Shown here: positions 7,814 to 16,896 of the stretch, piece by piece
How the letters are laid out: every line of letters starts with the position of its first letter
How positions within the stretch are numbered: position 1 is the stretch's first letter
Assembly: GCF_008808095.1 (NCBI RefSeq)
Contig: NZ_CP023396.1
Span: 1,612,001 to 1,676,000 of the forward strand
DNA length: 64,000 nucleotides
Reading direction: 5' to 3'
DNA from: Pseudoalteromonas ruthenica
GTDB lineage: Bacteria; Pseudomonadota; Gammaproteobacteria; Enterobacterales; Alteromonadaceae
Notes under the pieces: model-generated
Databases searched by the model: none
Seen by the model: the letters and a program-made list of their open reading frames with translations, nothing else
What the model was told of the DNA's origin: nothing
Translations under genes and position numbers: made by a program

Positions 7814-9049
7814 TTATTTGGCTTTAGCATTTAGATTTTGTATGAATACGGCTCCTGAATCCATGCCGTTTTTATCATGATTCGGGGCAGAAACTACTGC
7901 AAATCTGTTAGATAACGCAACGTTCCAGCCGAACCTATCTTTGGAAGAACTGACCTTAGCTGTGATTTTCGACGCAAAGTTCCAGTCCCCTGACTCTTTC
8001 TTAAAAATATATATCGCCCCGGTATCAATACCGTTTGCATCATTGTTCATTGCACTAATGATTGCAGTATCTTTGGTTAGTGCCACTGCACGTCCAAACC
8101 TGTCGTCTGCAGCTCCATCTGGGGACGTTAGCTTTGATATTTGCCTCCATACACCCTTGTGTCGCTCGAAAACATACGCTGAACCTGCATCTATACCTAC
8201 TCCTTCAATATCATCTCTTCTAGCTGAAATTAATGCAGTATTATCAAAAAGCGCGACTCTAACACCAAAGATGTCTGTTTTATTTCCATCATTCGCCATC
8301 AGTTTGGCTTCTTCTTTCCATTGCTTCTCTTCTAGAGAGTAAACATACACAGCTCCAGCATTTTCAGCTTTGGCGTCATGTAAATCAGCACCCACAATAA
8401 TGGTGCTACCATGAGTATCAAGGCTTATGCCAAACAGATCCCCTGCAGCACCGTCACTGGCAGTGATTTTACTTTGATAACGCCATTTACCCTTATCTCG
8501 TTTATAAATGTAGGCAGCTCCAGAATCTTCTCCCAAGGCGTCGTTTCGCGGAGCTCCAACAACGAGGTGGTTTTCAGTAAGAGAAATACTTTGGCCAAAA
8601 GCATCACCTGGTTTGGCATCTGGAGCGGTGAGAACTTGCGTTTGTCTCCAGTTATGTGAGTGGCGCTCGAAAATGATCACTGCACCAGAGTCTTTCCCTT
8701 TATCATCCCTATTCATAGCGCCTAATACGGCCACATCATTTTTCAATGCCACCTTACCACCTACAGTGTCTTCAGCGACGCTTTGCTCTGCTACAAGCTT
8801 CGCTTGTTGAGACCAGCCACTATGATTTAATACATAGACATAAGCAGCTCCAGCATCCATTACCCCTTTAGTATCTGCTTTATATGCACCAACGAGTACA
8901 CTATTACCATCAGTCGCTACACTATATCCAAAGTAATCTTCAGTCTTACCATCGCTTGGTAAGATCATGTGTTGCGTTGCGAGACTGTCTGTGGCCACCA
9001 AAATAACTATCGTGCTAAAGAATAGCTTGGTCTTATATATTAATCTCAC
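7814..9049 (-). CDS. Secreted seven-bladed FG-GAP (integrin-like) beta-propeller protein
   Basis: A 411-residue protein with an N-terminal signal peptide (about 1-24, ending SLA) and then seven consecutive repeats of about 53-57 residues filling the chain. Each repeat follows the pattern DGxxxDxFGxxVAL-x-DTxxIxAxxxDxxGxDSGAxYIF-x-W. The FG pair and the acidic loop (for example NDANGIDTG) are the hallmarks of FG-GAP repeats of integrin alpha N-termini, whose acidic loops bind Ca2+. Seven copies make one closed propeller with no other domain. It is monocistronic and divergent from a LysR gene. Codon use and base composition are more AT-rich than the flanking genes, which may point to acquisition. 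Adhesion or ligand binding is only inferred. Confidence 0.82.
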   Translation of the reverse strand: MRLIYKTKLFFSTIVILVATDSLATQHMILPSDGKTEDYFGYSVATDGNSVLVGAYKADTKGVMDAGAAYVYVLNHSGWSQQAKLVAEQSVAEDTVGGKVALKNDVAVLGAMNRDDKGKDSGAVIIFERHSHNWRQTQVLTAPDAKPGDAFGQSISLTENHLVVGAPRNDALGEDSGAAYIYKRDKGKWRYQSKITASDGAAGDLFGISLDTHGSTIIVGADLHDAKAENAGAVYVYSLEEKQWKEEAKLMANDGNKTDIFGVRVALFDNTALISARRDDIEGVGIDAGSAYVFERHKGVWRQISKLTSPDGAADDRFGRAVALTKDTAIISAMNNDANGIDTGAIYIFKKESGDWNFASKITAKVSSSKDRFGWNVALSNRFAVVSAPNHDKNGMDSGAVFIQNLNAKAK

Positions 9050-9355
9050 CGATTCTCTCCTGCTCTGTCAAAGGGGTAACGCAGATAGCTTGCACCATAT
9101 TATTCAGACATGCCTCTTACGTTTGTCATGATTTCGGTTAGATGCAAAACTGCAGTGATGAGGAACGATAATCTGAATCTTTTTTACGTACATATTTTTC
9201 TATATGTTTAACCGACTAACTCATATTAAGAGAACACAGGGTAAAAATATAATTTTAAAATGGCATACAACTCATTTCAAAATATGATGAATACAGCAAA
9301 ATAATCAGTTATACATATATACAATACTTAAAAATAACAATTAAGGATGAGAGTT
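9050..9355. other. AT-rich divergent intergenic region
   Basis: This 306-bp stretch separates the propeller gene from the LysR gene. It is distinctly AT-rich (long A/T runs at 9190-9345), holds no convincing ORF or RNA gene, and must contain both divergent promoters. The usual layout for LysR proteins, in which the regulator binds between itself and its target, would fit here, but I cannot point to a specific operator. Confidence 0.5.
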
Positions 9356-10294
9356 ATGCGCCCGCAGGAGTTAAAATTATTGGTTATCTTTGATGTGATA
9401 ATGACAGAGAAATCAATAACTCTGGCTGCTAAACGACTATCAATGACTCAACCTGCTGTGTCAAATGCAGTGTCTAAAATGAGGGGCTTATGGAAAGATG
9501 AATTATTTGTTCCTGATGGTCGAACAATACAACCAACAACCTACGCCATTAATTTTTGGGTACAGATACGAAGTTCTCTACATAACATTAAGCAAGCAAT
9601 AGAACCTGAAGAGTTTGAGCCCAGCAGCGCTAATCGAACATTTAGAGTTGCCTTGCCTGATATTGCCCTTGATGCGCTGTGGCTAGATTTAAGAAAATTA
9701 TTCGAAAAAGAGGCTAAAGGGCTTAACTTACATGCACTCCCTTATGCTATAACCCGTACTAAAACAATGTTAGATGCCGCTGACGTTGATCTTGTGATAG
9801 GGCAAAGTAACCGCTCTTTAGAGAATATATGTACAGAGCACTTATTTGATACAAGCTATGTTTGTGTCATGCGTAAAGACCACCCTTTGACGAAAAAGCC
9901 TTTAACAATAGAGGCATTTTCATTGGCAGATCATTTATTAGTTTCGTTATCCGGTGATATCGCTAGCCCAACAGACCAAGCTTTACAGCAACTGGGACTA
10001 AGTCGGCGAGTAGCTTTTACAGTCAATAGCTTTTCCTCCGCCGTCCCTATCATTATGGAGAGTAATCTTATTGCGGTTTTGCCTACAGACCTGATTCACA
10101 AATATTTAGCTTACGGTGAGCTTGCTATTACTCATCTGCCACTCGATATTCCCCACTCTTCAATTTCAATGTTATGGCATAAGCGACAAAACACTGACAA
10201 AGGGCTGATTTGGTTACGCAAACACATAAAGCAAATATTCATTAAGCGACGAACACATCAGATAGAAGCGGTGAAGAGCTTCATTGGCTCATAG
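9356..10294 (+). CDS. LysR-family transcriptional regulator
   Basis: A 312-residue regulator. I chose ATG 9356 because AAGGA at 9343-9347 is 8 nt upstream; an earlier in-frame ATG at 9347 would overlap that ribosome binding site. The N-terminal winged HTH is clear (SITLAAKRLSMTQPAVSNAV, about residues 20-39), followed by the LysR substrate-binding fold with LFDTSYVCVMRKDHPL. The form of the HTH and the effector region resembles the NodD/LeuO/PnbR group. It is divergent from the propeller gene, which is its most likely target. The effector is unknown. The gene shares the AT-rich composition of that neighbour. Confidence 0.88.
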   Translation: MRPQELKLLVIFDVIMTEKSITLAAKRLSMTQPAVSNAVSKMRGLWKDELFVPDGRTIQPTTYAINFWVQIRSSLHNIKQAIEPEEFEPSSANRTFRVALPDIALDALWLDLRKLFEKEAKGLNLHALPYAITRTKTMLDAADVDLVIGQSNRSLENICTEHLFDTSYVCVMRKDHPLTKKPLTIEAFSLADHLLVSLSGDIASPTDQALQQLGLSRRVAFTVNSFSSAVPIIMESNLIAVLPTDLIHKYLAYGELAITHLPLDIPHSSISMLWHKRQNTDKGLIWLRKHIKQIFIKRRTHQIEAVKSFIGS

Positions 10295-10424
10295 TCTTGA
10301 TTTGTTAAACTGTTATTATCGTGGGGGCCTTTTAGCCGAACATGTACCAATCTGAAGGGGGAGTCTAAGCCTATTCACCTAAAGCATGAGATCAGAAATG
10401 CGCGACGACACCTCAGTAAAGACC

Positions 10425-10454
10425 TAAAAAAGGGCGCTATTTAGTAGCGCCCTT
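10425..10454 (-). terminator. Rho-independent terminator of the chemoreceptor gene
   Basis: On the minus strand AAGGGCGCTA and TAGCGCCCTT form a 10-bp stem with a 5-nt loop, followed by TTTTTAGG. It lies 18 bp past the stop of the chemoreceptor gene. Confidence 0.9.
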
Positions 10455-10471
10455 ACTCACCCTTGATTCAC

Positions 10472-12097
10472 TTATTCCACTTTAAATTTGGCAGTGGCGT
10501 CCAATAGGTTGTCAGATAGATAGTGTAGGTTTTTAGCAACATCGCGCACTTCACTAAGCGCTTGCATCGTATCTTCAAAGGATCGGTGCATTGAGGTGAC
10601 ATTATCAACGACCATAGTGGCCACTGAGGTCTGCTCCTCGGTGGCGGCGGCAATTTGCCCATTCATAGTGTTAATAGATAAAATCTGTTCGGAGATTTGC
10701 TCAATCGATTGCCCTGTTTGCTCGGCGGCTTGAGCATTATTACTGGCCATATCCCGCGCTGAGGTCATTGCTTTAACGGCATCATTGGCTGCTTCAGTTA
10801 ACACGGTAAGCAATTCGCGAATTTCATTGGTGGATTTGGCGGTACGTGAGGCCAGCTCTCGAACCTCATCGGCGACCACCGCAAAGCCTCGACCTTGCTC
10901 GCCAGCACGGGCGGCCTCGATTGCTGCATTCAATGCCAATAAGTTAGTTTGCTCTGCAATTGAGGTAATAACATTGAGAATCTGGGTCACATTCTGGGTA
11001 TCATCCGCCAACTTATTAATGGTGCCTGCGGCGCGGTTGATTTCCTCACTCAAGGTTTGTGATTCACTCACGGATACACGAATTTGGTCCTTGCTCTGTG
11101 CCACCTCTTGCTCGGCAAGTTGCGCTGCGTCGGATGCTTGCGAAGCAGAATGAGAAATATCGCCCACACTCTGGCGCATCTCTTCCATCGACTGGCGGAC
11201 AATTTCTGCATCACTGGTTTGCTGGTTGGTAGCAGACTCTGCTTTTTCCATGCCTTGCACCAAGCGTGTGGAATTCTCCATCAGCGGTTCAACCACATTC
11301 ATCACTTCAACCACCGCTTTTTTTAGCAGAGCAATAAATTCATTAAAATTGATGGAGACTTGGCCAATTTCATCATGAGAACGCACATTGAGCGTGGTCG
11401 ACAACGACCCCTGCCCCTGTGCCAACAAATGCAAATTTTGCGCGGCATCTTTTGCCGAGTTACCTATACCTCGGGCGATCACCACCGCAAGTAGCACCAC
11501 AAAAATCACAGAGACCACGGCGACAATTAACATGGTTGTCATTGCTGTGCCTGAGCGGCTTTCAGTTTCGTTTATCAGCTGTAAAAAGCGCGCATTGGCA
11601 CGCTCTTCGGCGTTGTTAAAGTCAGTCGTGAGGGAATTGAAAATGTCGGTTTTCTGCTTTGCGTTTTGTTGAATTTTACTAAAGTCCGCCGTGCCATCGA
11701 TCATCCCCTTGGCGATGCTAGCGGCTATGTTTTTATAATCTTGTAGCCGCTTAGTGGTGTTCGCAGGCATAAAACCGCTTTGGATGTTATTTAGCTTTTC
11801 TAAATTATCCGTGATGGTTTGATAGACTTCTTCGGCTTTATCCAGCAACTCTGCATCACCAAAGGTGACAGCCTGGGTATAAAGCTCATCAACGCTGTTC
11901 AGCGCAGTGGCGTTTTCTGCGGTGATGTTGAGCAGGTTGTAGGTGGAAGTCTCAAGCTCGTTGAGTGACTGCTGATTTGAGCTCATTGCGGAATAGTTGA
12001 CTAACACAATCACCACAAAAGCCACCACCGCAACGCAAGTAATCGCGTGGATTTTTTTAGTAATGCTTAGGTTTGCGAACGAGAAACCCGTATTCAT
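10472..12097 (-). CDS. Methyl-accepting chemotaxis protein
   Basis: A 541-residue transmembrane chemoreceptor that would control CheA. ATG 12097 is preferred over the upstream GTG 12106 because GAGGTG sits 6-7 nt before it. Order: helix about 17-37, periplasmic four-helix-type sensor domain about 38-185, second helix about 188-210, HAMP, then a long coiled-coil signalling domain. The hairpin tip is [20 protein letters not shown], the most conserved motif of the family. There is no C-terminal CheR/CheB tether pentapeptide. It is divergent from porin cassette 2, so the ligand may relate to what that cassette takes up or binds (inference). Confidence 0.92.
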   Translation of the reverse strand: MNTGFSFANLSITKKIHAITCVAVVAFVVIVLVNYSAMSSNQQSLNELETSTYNLLNITAENATALNSVDELYTQAVTFGDAELLDKAEEVYQTITDNLEKLNNIQSGFMPANTTKRLQDYKNIAASIAKGMIDGTADFSKIQQNAKQKTDIFNSLTTDFNNAEERANARFLQLINETESRSGTAMTTMLIVAVVSVIFVVLLAVVIARGIGNSAKDAAQNLHLLAQGQGSLSTTLNVRSHDEIGQVSINFNEFIALLKKAVVEVMNVVEPLMENSTRLVQGMEKAESATNQQTSDAEIVRQSMEEMRQSVGDISHSASQASDAAQLAEQEVAQSKDQIRVSVSESQTLSEEINRAAGTINKLADDTQNVTQILNVITSIAEQTNLLALNAAIEAARAGEQGRGFAVVADEVRELASRTAKSTNEIRELLTVLTEAANDAVKAMTSARDMASNNAQAAEQTGQSIEQISEQILSINTMNGQIAAATEEQTSVATMVVDNVTSMHRSFEDTMQALSEVRDVAKNLHYLSDNLLDATAKFKVE

Positions 12098-12323
12098 AGT
12101 GTACACCTCAGAAAGTAATGCTTATTAGGTATCGGCCAGCTACCTCTAAGTGTTAACCAAATTTAAGAAAATTCTAACTTTTTTTGCTTTTTCTCTCATT
12201 TTTATTGGTTCATGCAAAAAACGCCACGGCGGTGGTTGCCTGCTGAATATACAACAAAAAATTTACAAACCTTATATTTGTCTATACTCAAGGAGCACTA
12301 AGCACACAACTTAGGAAACAGGT

Positions 12324-13403
12324 ATGAAACTCAAACTATCGTTAATTGCAGTGGCGTTGTCGTTCAGCTCGCAAAGTTTTGCGGATGTCAACGTATCGGG
12401 CTTTGTCAGCATAAATGCTGGTAAAGTACTCAGTGGTGATGGTGTTCCACAATATGGTGTAGAGCCGACTTTTTTAGCCGACTACCCCATTGTTAGTGCT
12501 TACACCGATGAAATATCTTTCGAACCCGAGTCGCTATTCGGCCTTCAAGTGAGTGCCGACTTGATGGATGGTCTTAGCGCAACAGGGCAAATAGTGGCTC
12601 GCGGTGCTAATGATTTTGATGCTGAGTTCGAGTGGGCCTACTTATCCTATGAGCTCAATGAGAATTGGACTTTGCAAGGGGGTAAGAAGCGCCTACCGCT
12701 ATTCTACTACTCGGACTTCTATGATGTTGGTTATGCCTATGTATGGATGCGGCCTCCTGCCGATAATTACACCTGGCAAATATTCAATTACAACGGTCTT
12801 AACTTGCTATACAACGGCTATGTTGGCGATTGGTCCATCAGCGGTAATATTTATGGCGGCCGTGAAGACGACGAAAGCAACAAGCTACTCAGCGAGTTTT
12901 TCTTCCAGGAGCCAACCAGAGAAATATGGAAAGATATCATTGGCGGCGTAATTCAAGCGAGTAACGACTGGTTTGAAATACGGGCTACACACATGCGTTA
13001 TACCAATGAGCGTTATCGCAGTGGCAATATCGTTGTTTGGGAAGATGGGGATACCGAACGCGACGGTAAGTTCTACGGTCTCGCCTTGAACCTCGACTTT
13101 GGCGACGCCTTTGTATTAACAGAGCTTAACCGCCTCGATCTCGATGGCAACCTCGACACCTATATGGTCAGCGCGGGCTACCGCTTTGATGGCATCACCC
13201 CCTATGTGAGTTACTCTGAGTTTGATCAAGAGGGCGATGGCGATACCGAGCAGCACAACACCACATCGGTGGGTGTAAGGTGGGACTTCCACCCGTCCGC
13301 TGCATTTAAAGTGCAATTCGATAAAGTTGAAGATGATTCTTTTGACTTAGCGGTTGCGGGTGACAGTGAGTCGATCACCATCGGTGTTGACGCGGTATTC
13401 TAA
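12324..13403 (+). CDS. Outer-membrane beta-barrel porin, cassette 2
   Basis: A 359-residue paralogue of the porin at 5963-7153. It has a signal peptide ending SFA (about residue 20), the shared core FDAEFEWAYL and YSDFYDVGYAYVWMRPP, and a terminal AVF with C-terminal Phe. It is shorter by 37 residues, mainly because the extracellular loop before the last strands in cassette 1 (containing IQTPNGPINV) is missing. A ribosome binding site (AGGA) lies before the ATG, and TTTACA/TATACT 15 bp apart at 12262-12288 is a possible weak promoter. It is followed directly by the second PstS-like gene. Confidence 0.85.
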   Translation: MKLKLSLIAVALSFSSQSFADVNVSGFVSINAGKVLSGDGVPQYGVEPTFLADYPIVSAYTDEISFEPESLFGLQVSADLMDGLSATGQIVARGANDFDAEFEWAYLSYELNENWTLQGGKKRLPLFYYSDFYDVGYAYVWMRPPADNYTWQIFNYNGLNLLYNGYVGDWSISGNIYGGREDDESNKLLSEFFFQEPTREIWKDIIGGVIQASNDWFEIRATHMRYTNERYRSGNIVVWEDGDTERDGKFYGLALNLDFGDAFVLTELNRLDLDGNLDTYMVSAGYRFDGITPYVSYSEFDQEGDGDTEQHNTTSVGVRWDFHPSAAFKVQFDKVEDDSFDLAVAGDSESITIGVDAVF

Positions 13404-13418
13404 ATGAGGAGCACAATT

Positions 13419-13823
13419 ATGTATAAGATCGCATTTTTGTTCACGCTATTAAGCTCATCAGTCGCTCTGGCTGATGTGGCCGTTATCGTTCACCCCAGTA
13501 ATGGCAGTGATATCAATAAAGACACGGTGGAGCGTATCTTTATTGGCAAAGAGAAATCGTTCTCCAATGGCAATAAAGCAATTCCCATTAGCCAAGCCAG
13601 CGGAGCCACCGCCGATGAATTTAACCAAAAAGTACTGAATAAGTCCTCAGGACAACTCAAGGCTTATTGGTCAAAACTCGTGTTTACAGGAAAGGGCACA
13701 CCGCCTAAAGAGGTAGATAACGATGCAGAAGTGATTCAGTTAGTCAGCTCAAACCCCGATACCATCGGCTTTGTTGATGCTGGCAGCGTCACAGATGCTG
13801 TTAAAGTGGTCACCACTTTCTAA
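13419..13823 (+). CDS. Small PstS-like periplasmic binding protein, cassette 2
   Basis: A 134-residue protein starting MYKIAFLF. ATG 13419 is chosen because GAGGAG (from 13407) is the right distance upstream, whereas an in-frame ATG at 13404 overlaps that site. Signal peptide to about residue 19 (ALA), then DVAVIVHPSNG and YWSKLVFTGKGTPP, nearly the same blocks as in the cassette 1 protein. The two copies agree over the whole mature length, so the cassette was duplicated as a unit. No transporter membrane subunit is encoded nearby. Confidence 0.8.
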   Translation: MYKIAFLFTLLSSSVALADVAVIVHPSNGSDINKDTVERIFIGKEKSFSNGNKAIPISQASGATADEFNQKVLNKSSGQLKAYWSKLVFTGKGTPPKEVDNDAEVIQLVSSNPDTIGFVDAGSVTDAVKVVTTF

Positions 13824-13849
13824 CGGATATTCTAAGCGTTAGATAAAAC

Positions 13850-13874
13850 AACGGGGCGTTTTTCGCCCCGTTTT
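13850..13874. terminator. Bidirectional terminator between cassette 2 and the mrp operon
   Basis: AACGGGGCG and CGCCCCGTT form a 9-bp stem with a TTTTT loop. There are T residues on the right and A residues on the left, so it can serve both the plus-strand cassette and the minus-strand mrp operon that ends at 13893. Confidence 0.85.
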
Positions 13875-13892
13875 CATTTCGAATATTGCTAC

Positions 13893-14222
13893 TTAGTCGT
13901 CTTCTATTTTATCCAACCCTTTGGTATCTTCTCGCGCTTTTAAATCGTGGTGAATAGCCGATTTGATAAGCATATAACCTGTGATGGGGGCGGTGATCAG
14001 CAAAAATATAGAAATCAGAATCTCTTTGATGTTCACTTCACCATTAGTAACACTAAAGTAAACATTGGCGGCAATAAGTAGCGATGCCATCCCTAAGGTG
14101 GTGGCCTTCGTTGGGCCATGTAAACGCATAAAGAAATCCGGCATTTTTACCAGACCAATAGAACCAATTAAAATAAACGCGCCGCCTGCAAGTAAGAACG
14201 CGGCAATTATCCACTCAAACAT
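13893..14222 (-). CDS. mrpG: Na+/H+ antiporter subunit G
   Basis: A 109-residue small membrane subunit with three predicted helices (about 3-25, 38-58 and 68-90). It carries the family signature FFMRLHGPTKATTLG and a charged C-terminal tail. MrpG is required for assembly and activity of the Mrp complex. It is the last gene of a six-gene operon, 8 bp after mrpF, and is followed by the shared terminator. Confidence 0.92.
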   Translation of the reverse strand: MFEWIIAAFLLAGGAFILIGSIGLVKMPDFFMRLHGPTKATTLGMASLLIAANVYFSVTNGEVNIKEILISIFLLITAPITGYMLIKSAIHHDLKAREDTKGLDKIEDD

Positions 14223-14230
14223 ACCCTCTC

Positions 14231-14500
14231 CTACTCAATGATATCGCCACGTAGTAAATATTTACATACTGCGACAGTGCTGACAAAACCAAGCATGGCA
14301 ATAAGCAGCGCAGCTTCAAAATAAATTTGTGTTTGCATACCGATACCATACAAAATAATCAACGCGATGGTATTAATGTACATGGTATCGAGTGCCAAGA
14401 TACGATCAGGGATAGAAGGGCCGACAATTAAGCGCCACAAATTGAGCACCAGTGACACGCCAATCATCGCAAACACGATAAGTAAAACATGTTCTAACAT
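14231..14500 (-). CDS. mrpF: Na+/H+ antiporter subunit F
   Basis: An 89-residue protein with three helices and the conserved block GPSIPDRILALDTMYIN characteristic of MrpF/PhaF. It overlaps the end of mrpE by 7 bp, showing tight translational coupling within the antiporter operon. Confidence 0.92.
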   Translation of the reverse strand: MLEHVLLIVFAMIGVSLVLNLWRLIVGPSIPDRILALDTMYINTIALIILYGIGMQTQIYFEAALLIAMLGFVSTVAVCKYLLRGDIIE

Positions 14501-15030
14501 TGAAAAATCTCCTTCAACGGCGCTTCGTAACGGCTTTTAATGGAGTTAATCAGCTCCTGTTCGTCTCCCATATCAAGCACATGGATCAACAAGAAGCGTT
14601 GTTCTGGCTCTTGTCCTTGTGGCAGAGACTCTGGAATCGGATACACCTCAGCACTGACCGTGCCGGGAGTTAATGACACAGTGCTCGCAAGCATGGTGAT
14701 AGGTAAATCATGTTTCAAATCTAACGGCACTTTAATAAACCCAGGACGCAAACGCTTGCTTGGCCCCAGTATTTTTATCGCTACTTCAACATTCGCAGTG
14801 ATAATGTCCCACAGCACGATAAGTAGTTGCTTGAATGCCAAGCCGGGGCGCAATATTAACGGCTGAGGCTTGCGAAATGGTGCGATAGACAGCGGAATAA
14901 CAATAGCCAGTACCGCCCCTAAAATTAAATGGCCCGGCGATACGCTGTTGTTAAGCAACAGCCAAACCGCAAACAATAATATGGTGCGAAACGGGGTGGG
15001 TAACCACTTATATTTTGCTTGTAAACGCAT
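14494..15030 (-). CDS. mrpE: Na+/H+ antiporter subunit E
   Basis: A 178-residue subunit. Its N-terminal membrane pair (about 18-55) is followed by a cytoplasmic domain with the MrpE motif LASTVSLTPGTVSAEV. It abuts mrpD with no spacer. Confidence 0.92.
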   Translation of the reverse strand: MRLQAKYKWLPTPFRTILLFAVWLLLNNSVSPGHLILGAVLAIVIPLSIAPFRKPQPLILRPGLAFKQLLIVLWDIITANVEVAIKILGPSKRLRPGFIKVPLDLKHDLPITMLASTVSLTPGTVSAEVYPIPESLPQGQEPEQRFLLIHVLDMGDEQELINSIKSRYEAPLKEIFQC

Positions 15031-16557
15031 TTATTGCCCCTTAGCCAACGCAAAAACAGTATCAACCGCGACTTGAGTATTATGCAATGTTGCTGCTGCA
15101 TGCTGGCTCACTTCGGTCAGTGGTGCAGCGAACACTGTCATTAATACTGGCACTGCAAGCATCAATAGCACCGCGAAGCTTCGGCGTTTGCCAGCGTATA
15201 CGGCATCTTCAAATTGTTCATCTTGCTGTGGGTTGTCATGCCAAAATAGGCTCGTTCCAGCTCGCGACAAGGCCACAAGGGTTGCCAAACTGACAATCAG
15301 GTATATGGGCCAGAACACCCAGGCAACGTTGCTTTCCCAAGCCGCATCCAATAACCATAATTTAGCGATAAAGCCAGAAAGTGGTGGCAAACCGGCCAAG
15401 GCAATGGCGCACAGCACAAAGCAGATACCGAGTAGCTTAGGCTCGGCAACACTGCGGCTATTCACCAGCCTATCTTGCACTTTACCACGCTGTAAGCCAA
15501 TCAAGTCCGCGACTAAGAACATTGCCGCACAGCCTACTGTTGAGTGCAGTAAATAATAGATTGCCACAGCTGTGGCCTGCTCATTATTCAGAGCCACCAT
15601 AGCCACTAAGGTGCCCACCGAAACAATGACTAAATTTGCCGTTAGCCGACGTAAATCTTCCGAAGCTAAAACGCCAACAGCCCCAACCACTAAGGTGACC
15701 AGTGCCAGAGGCCATAACCAAGTGGTGGCCATACCGCTGAGCTCGCCGGCGTTATCACCGAAGATCATAGTGAACACGCGCATCATGGCGTAAATACCAA
15801 CCTTGGTCATAACCGCAAATTGCGCTGCTACCGCAGGCATTGCACGGCTATAAGTTGCCGCTAACCACAAATGTAATGGCAATAAGGCGGCCTTTAGAGC
15901 GAAGACAATAAGCAGCAACAAACCACCTATTTTAGCCAAGTAAATATCATCGCCCTGTAGCTGAGCTACTTTAGTAGCTAAATCCGCCATATTCAACGTA
16001 CCGAGTACCCCATAAAGAATCCCTAAGGCGATGAGGAAGATACTCGAGCCCACCAAGTTAAGCACCACGTAGTGAAGCGCGGCTTTGGTGGTCTGTTTAT
16101 CCGTTTTATGCATTAGCAATGCATAGGAAGCAATCAGTAGCACTTCAAAAAAGACGAACAAGTTAAATAAATCCCCGGTTAAAAAGGCACCATTCACACC
16201 CATAAGCAAGAAGTGCGTAAGGGGATGATAGAAGCTGCCTTTTTTGTCATCACCGCGACTGGCGTAAATGGTGGTAACCAAGGTTAGGAAGCTTGTTAGG
16301 ATAGTCAGTAGCACCGCCAACGGATCGGCGTATAAAACGATACCAAAGGGTGGCTGCCAAGTACCAATAGCATACACAATCGGGCCGCCTTGCAACAGTT
16401 GCTGCAATAACACCGTGCTCGCTATTAACGTAAGCAGTGCCATAAACATCGCTGTCCAGCGGCGAATAATGAGGTTTTTACCACAAGGCGGGAGCAGTAA
16501 AATGATCCCCGCAAGTAAAGGCAGTAGGATAGGTAAAGTGATCAAATGCTGCATCAA
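15031..16557 (-). CDS. mrpD: Na+/H+ antiporter subunit D
   Basis: A 508-residue, roughly 14-helix subunit homologous to the NuoN/NuoM proton-channel subunits of complex I. The conserved Glu of NLFVFFEVLLIASY and the Lys of FALKAALLPLHLWL, both essential in this superfamily, are present. With MrpA it forms the ion-translocating core of the complex. Confidence 0.94.
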   Translation of the reverse strand: MMQHLITLPILLPLLAGIILLLPPCGKNLIIRRWTAMFMALLTLIASTVLLQQLLQGGPIVYAIGTWQPPFGIVLYADPLAVLLTILTSFLTLVTTIYASRGDDKKGSFYHPLTHFLLMGVNGAFLTGDLFNLFVFFEVLLIASYALLMHKTDKQTTKAALHYVVLNLVGSSIFLIALGILYGVLGTLNMADLATKVAQLQGDDIYLAKIGGLLLLIVFALKAALLPLHLWLAATYSRAMPAVAAQFAVMTKVGIYAMMRVFTMIFGDNAGELSGMATTWLWPLALVTLVVGAVGVLASEDLRRLTANLVIVSVGTLVAMVALNNEQATAVAIYYLLHSTVGCAAMFLVADLIGLQRGKVQDRLVNSRSVAEPKLLGICFVLCAIALAGLPPLSGFIAKLWLLDAAWESNVAWVFWPIYLIVSLATLVALSRAGTSLFWHDNPQQDEQFEDAVYAGKRRSFAVLLMLAVPVLMTVFAAPLTEVSQHAAATLHNTQVAVDTVFALAKGQ

Positions 16558-16896
16558 CTATGACCCCTTTTTCGAGCGTGGTTGACCATCCACATGGTCA
16601 TTACCTAAATCCGCGCGACCACGAATAGCCAAGATCACCACAAACGCGGTCATCGCAAAACCAATCACGATGGCGGTCAATACTAACGCTTGGGGAAGCG
16701 GATCGGCATACCCTGCAGACTGACCCAACACCGGCGCCTTATTGATTTGTAGACGCCCTGAGGAGAACAAAAATAGGTTCACCGCGTAAGAGAGCATGGT
16801 AAGCCCGAGCACCACCGGGAAAGTGCGCGCTCGTAAAATAAGATACACTCCGCAGGCCACTAATAGACCTACACAGCTTGCATATAAGAGTTCCAT
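16558..16896 (-). CDS. mrpC: Na+/H+ antiporter subunit C
   Basis: A 112-residue, three-helix subunit similar to NuoK, with the motif LGLTMLSYAVNLFLFSSG and a following helix ALVLTAIVIGFAMTA. Its start overlaps the mrpA stop by one base, and its stop directly precedes the mrpD start. Confidence 0.93.
   Translation of the reverse strand: MELLYASCVGLLVACGVYLILRARTFPVVLGLTMLSYAVNLFLFSSGRLQINKAPVLGQSAGYADPLPQALVLTAIVIGFAMTAFVVILAIRGRADLGNDHVDGQPRSKKGS

Noticed and set aside
12262..12288. TTTACA/TATACT as promoter of porin cassette 2
   Set aside because: The 15-bp spacer is short; mentioned only within the gene entry.
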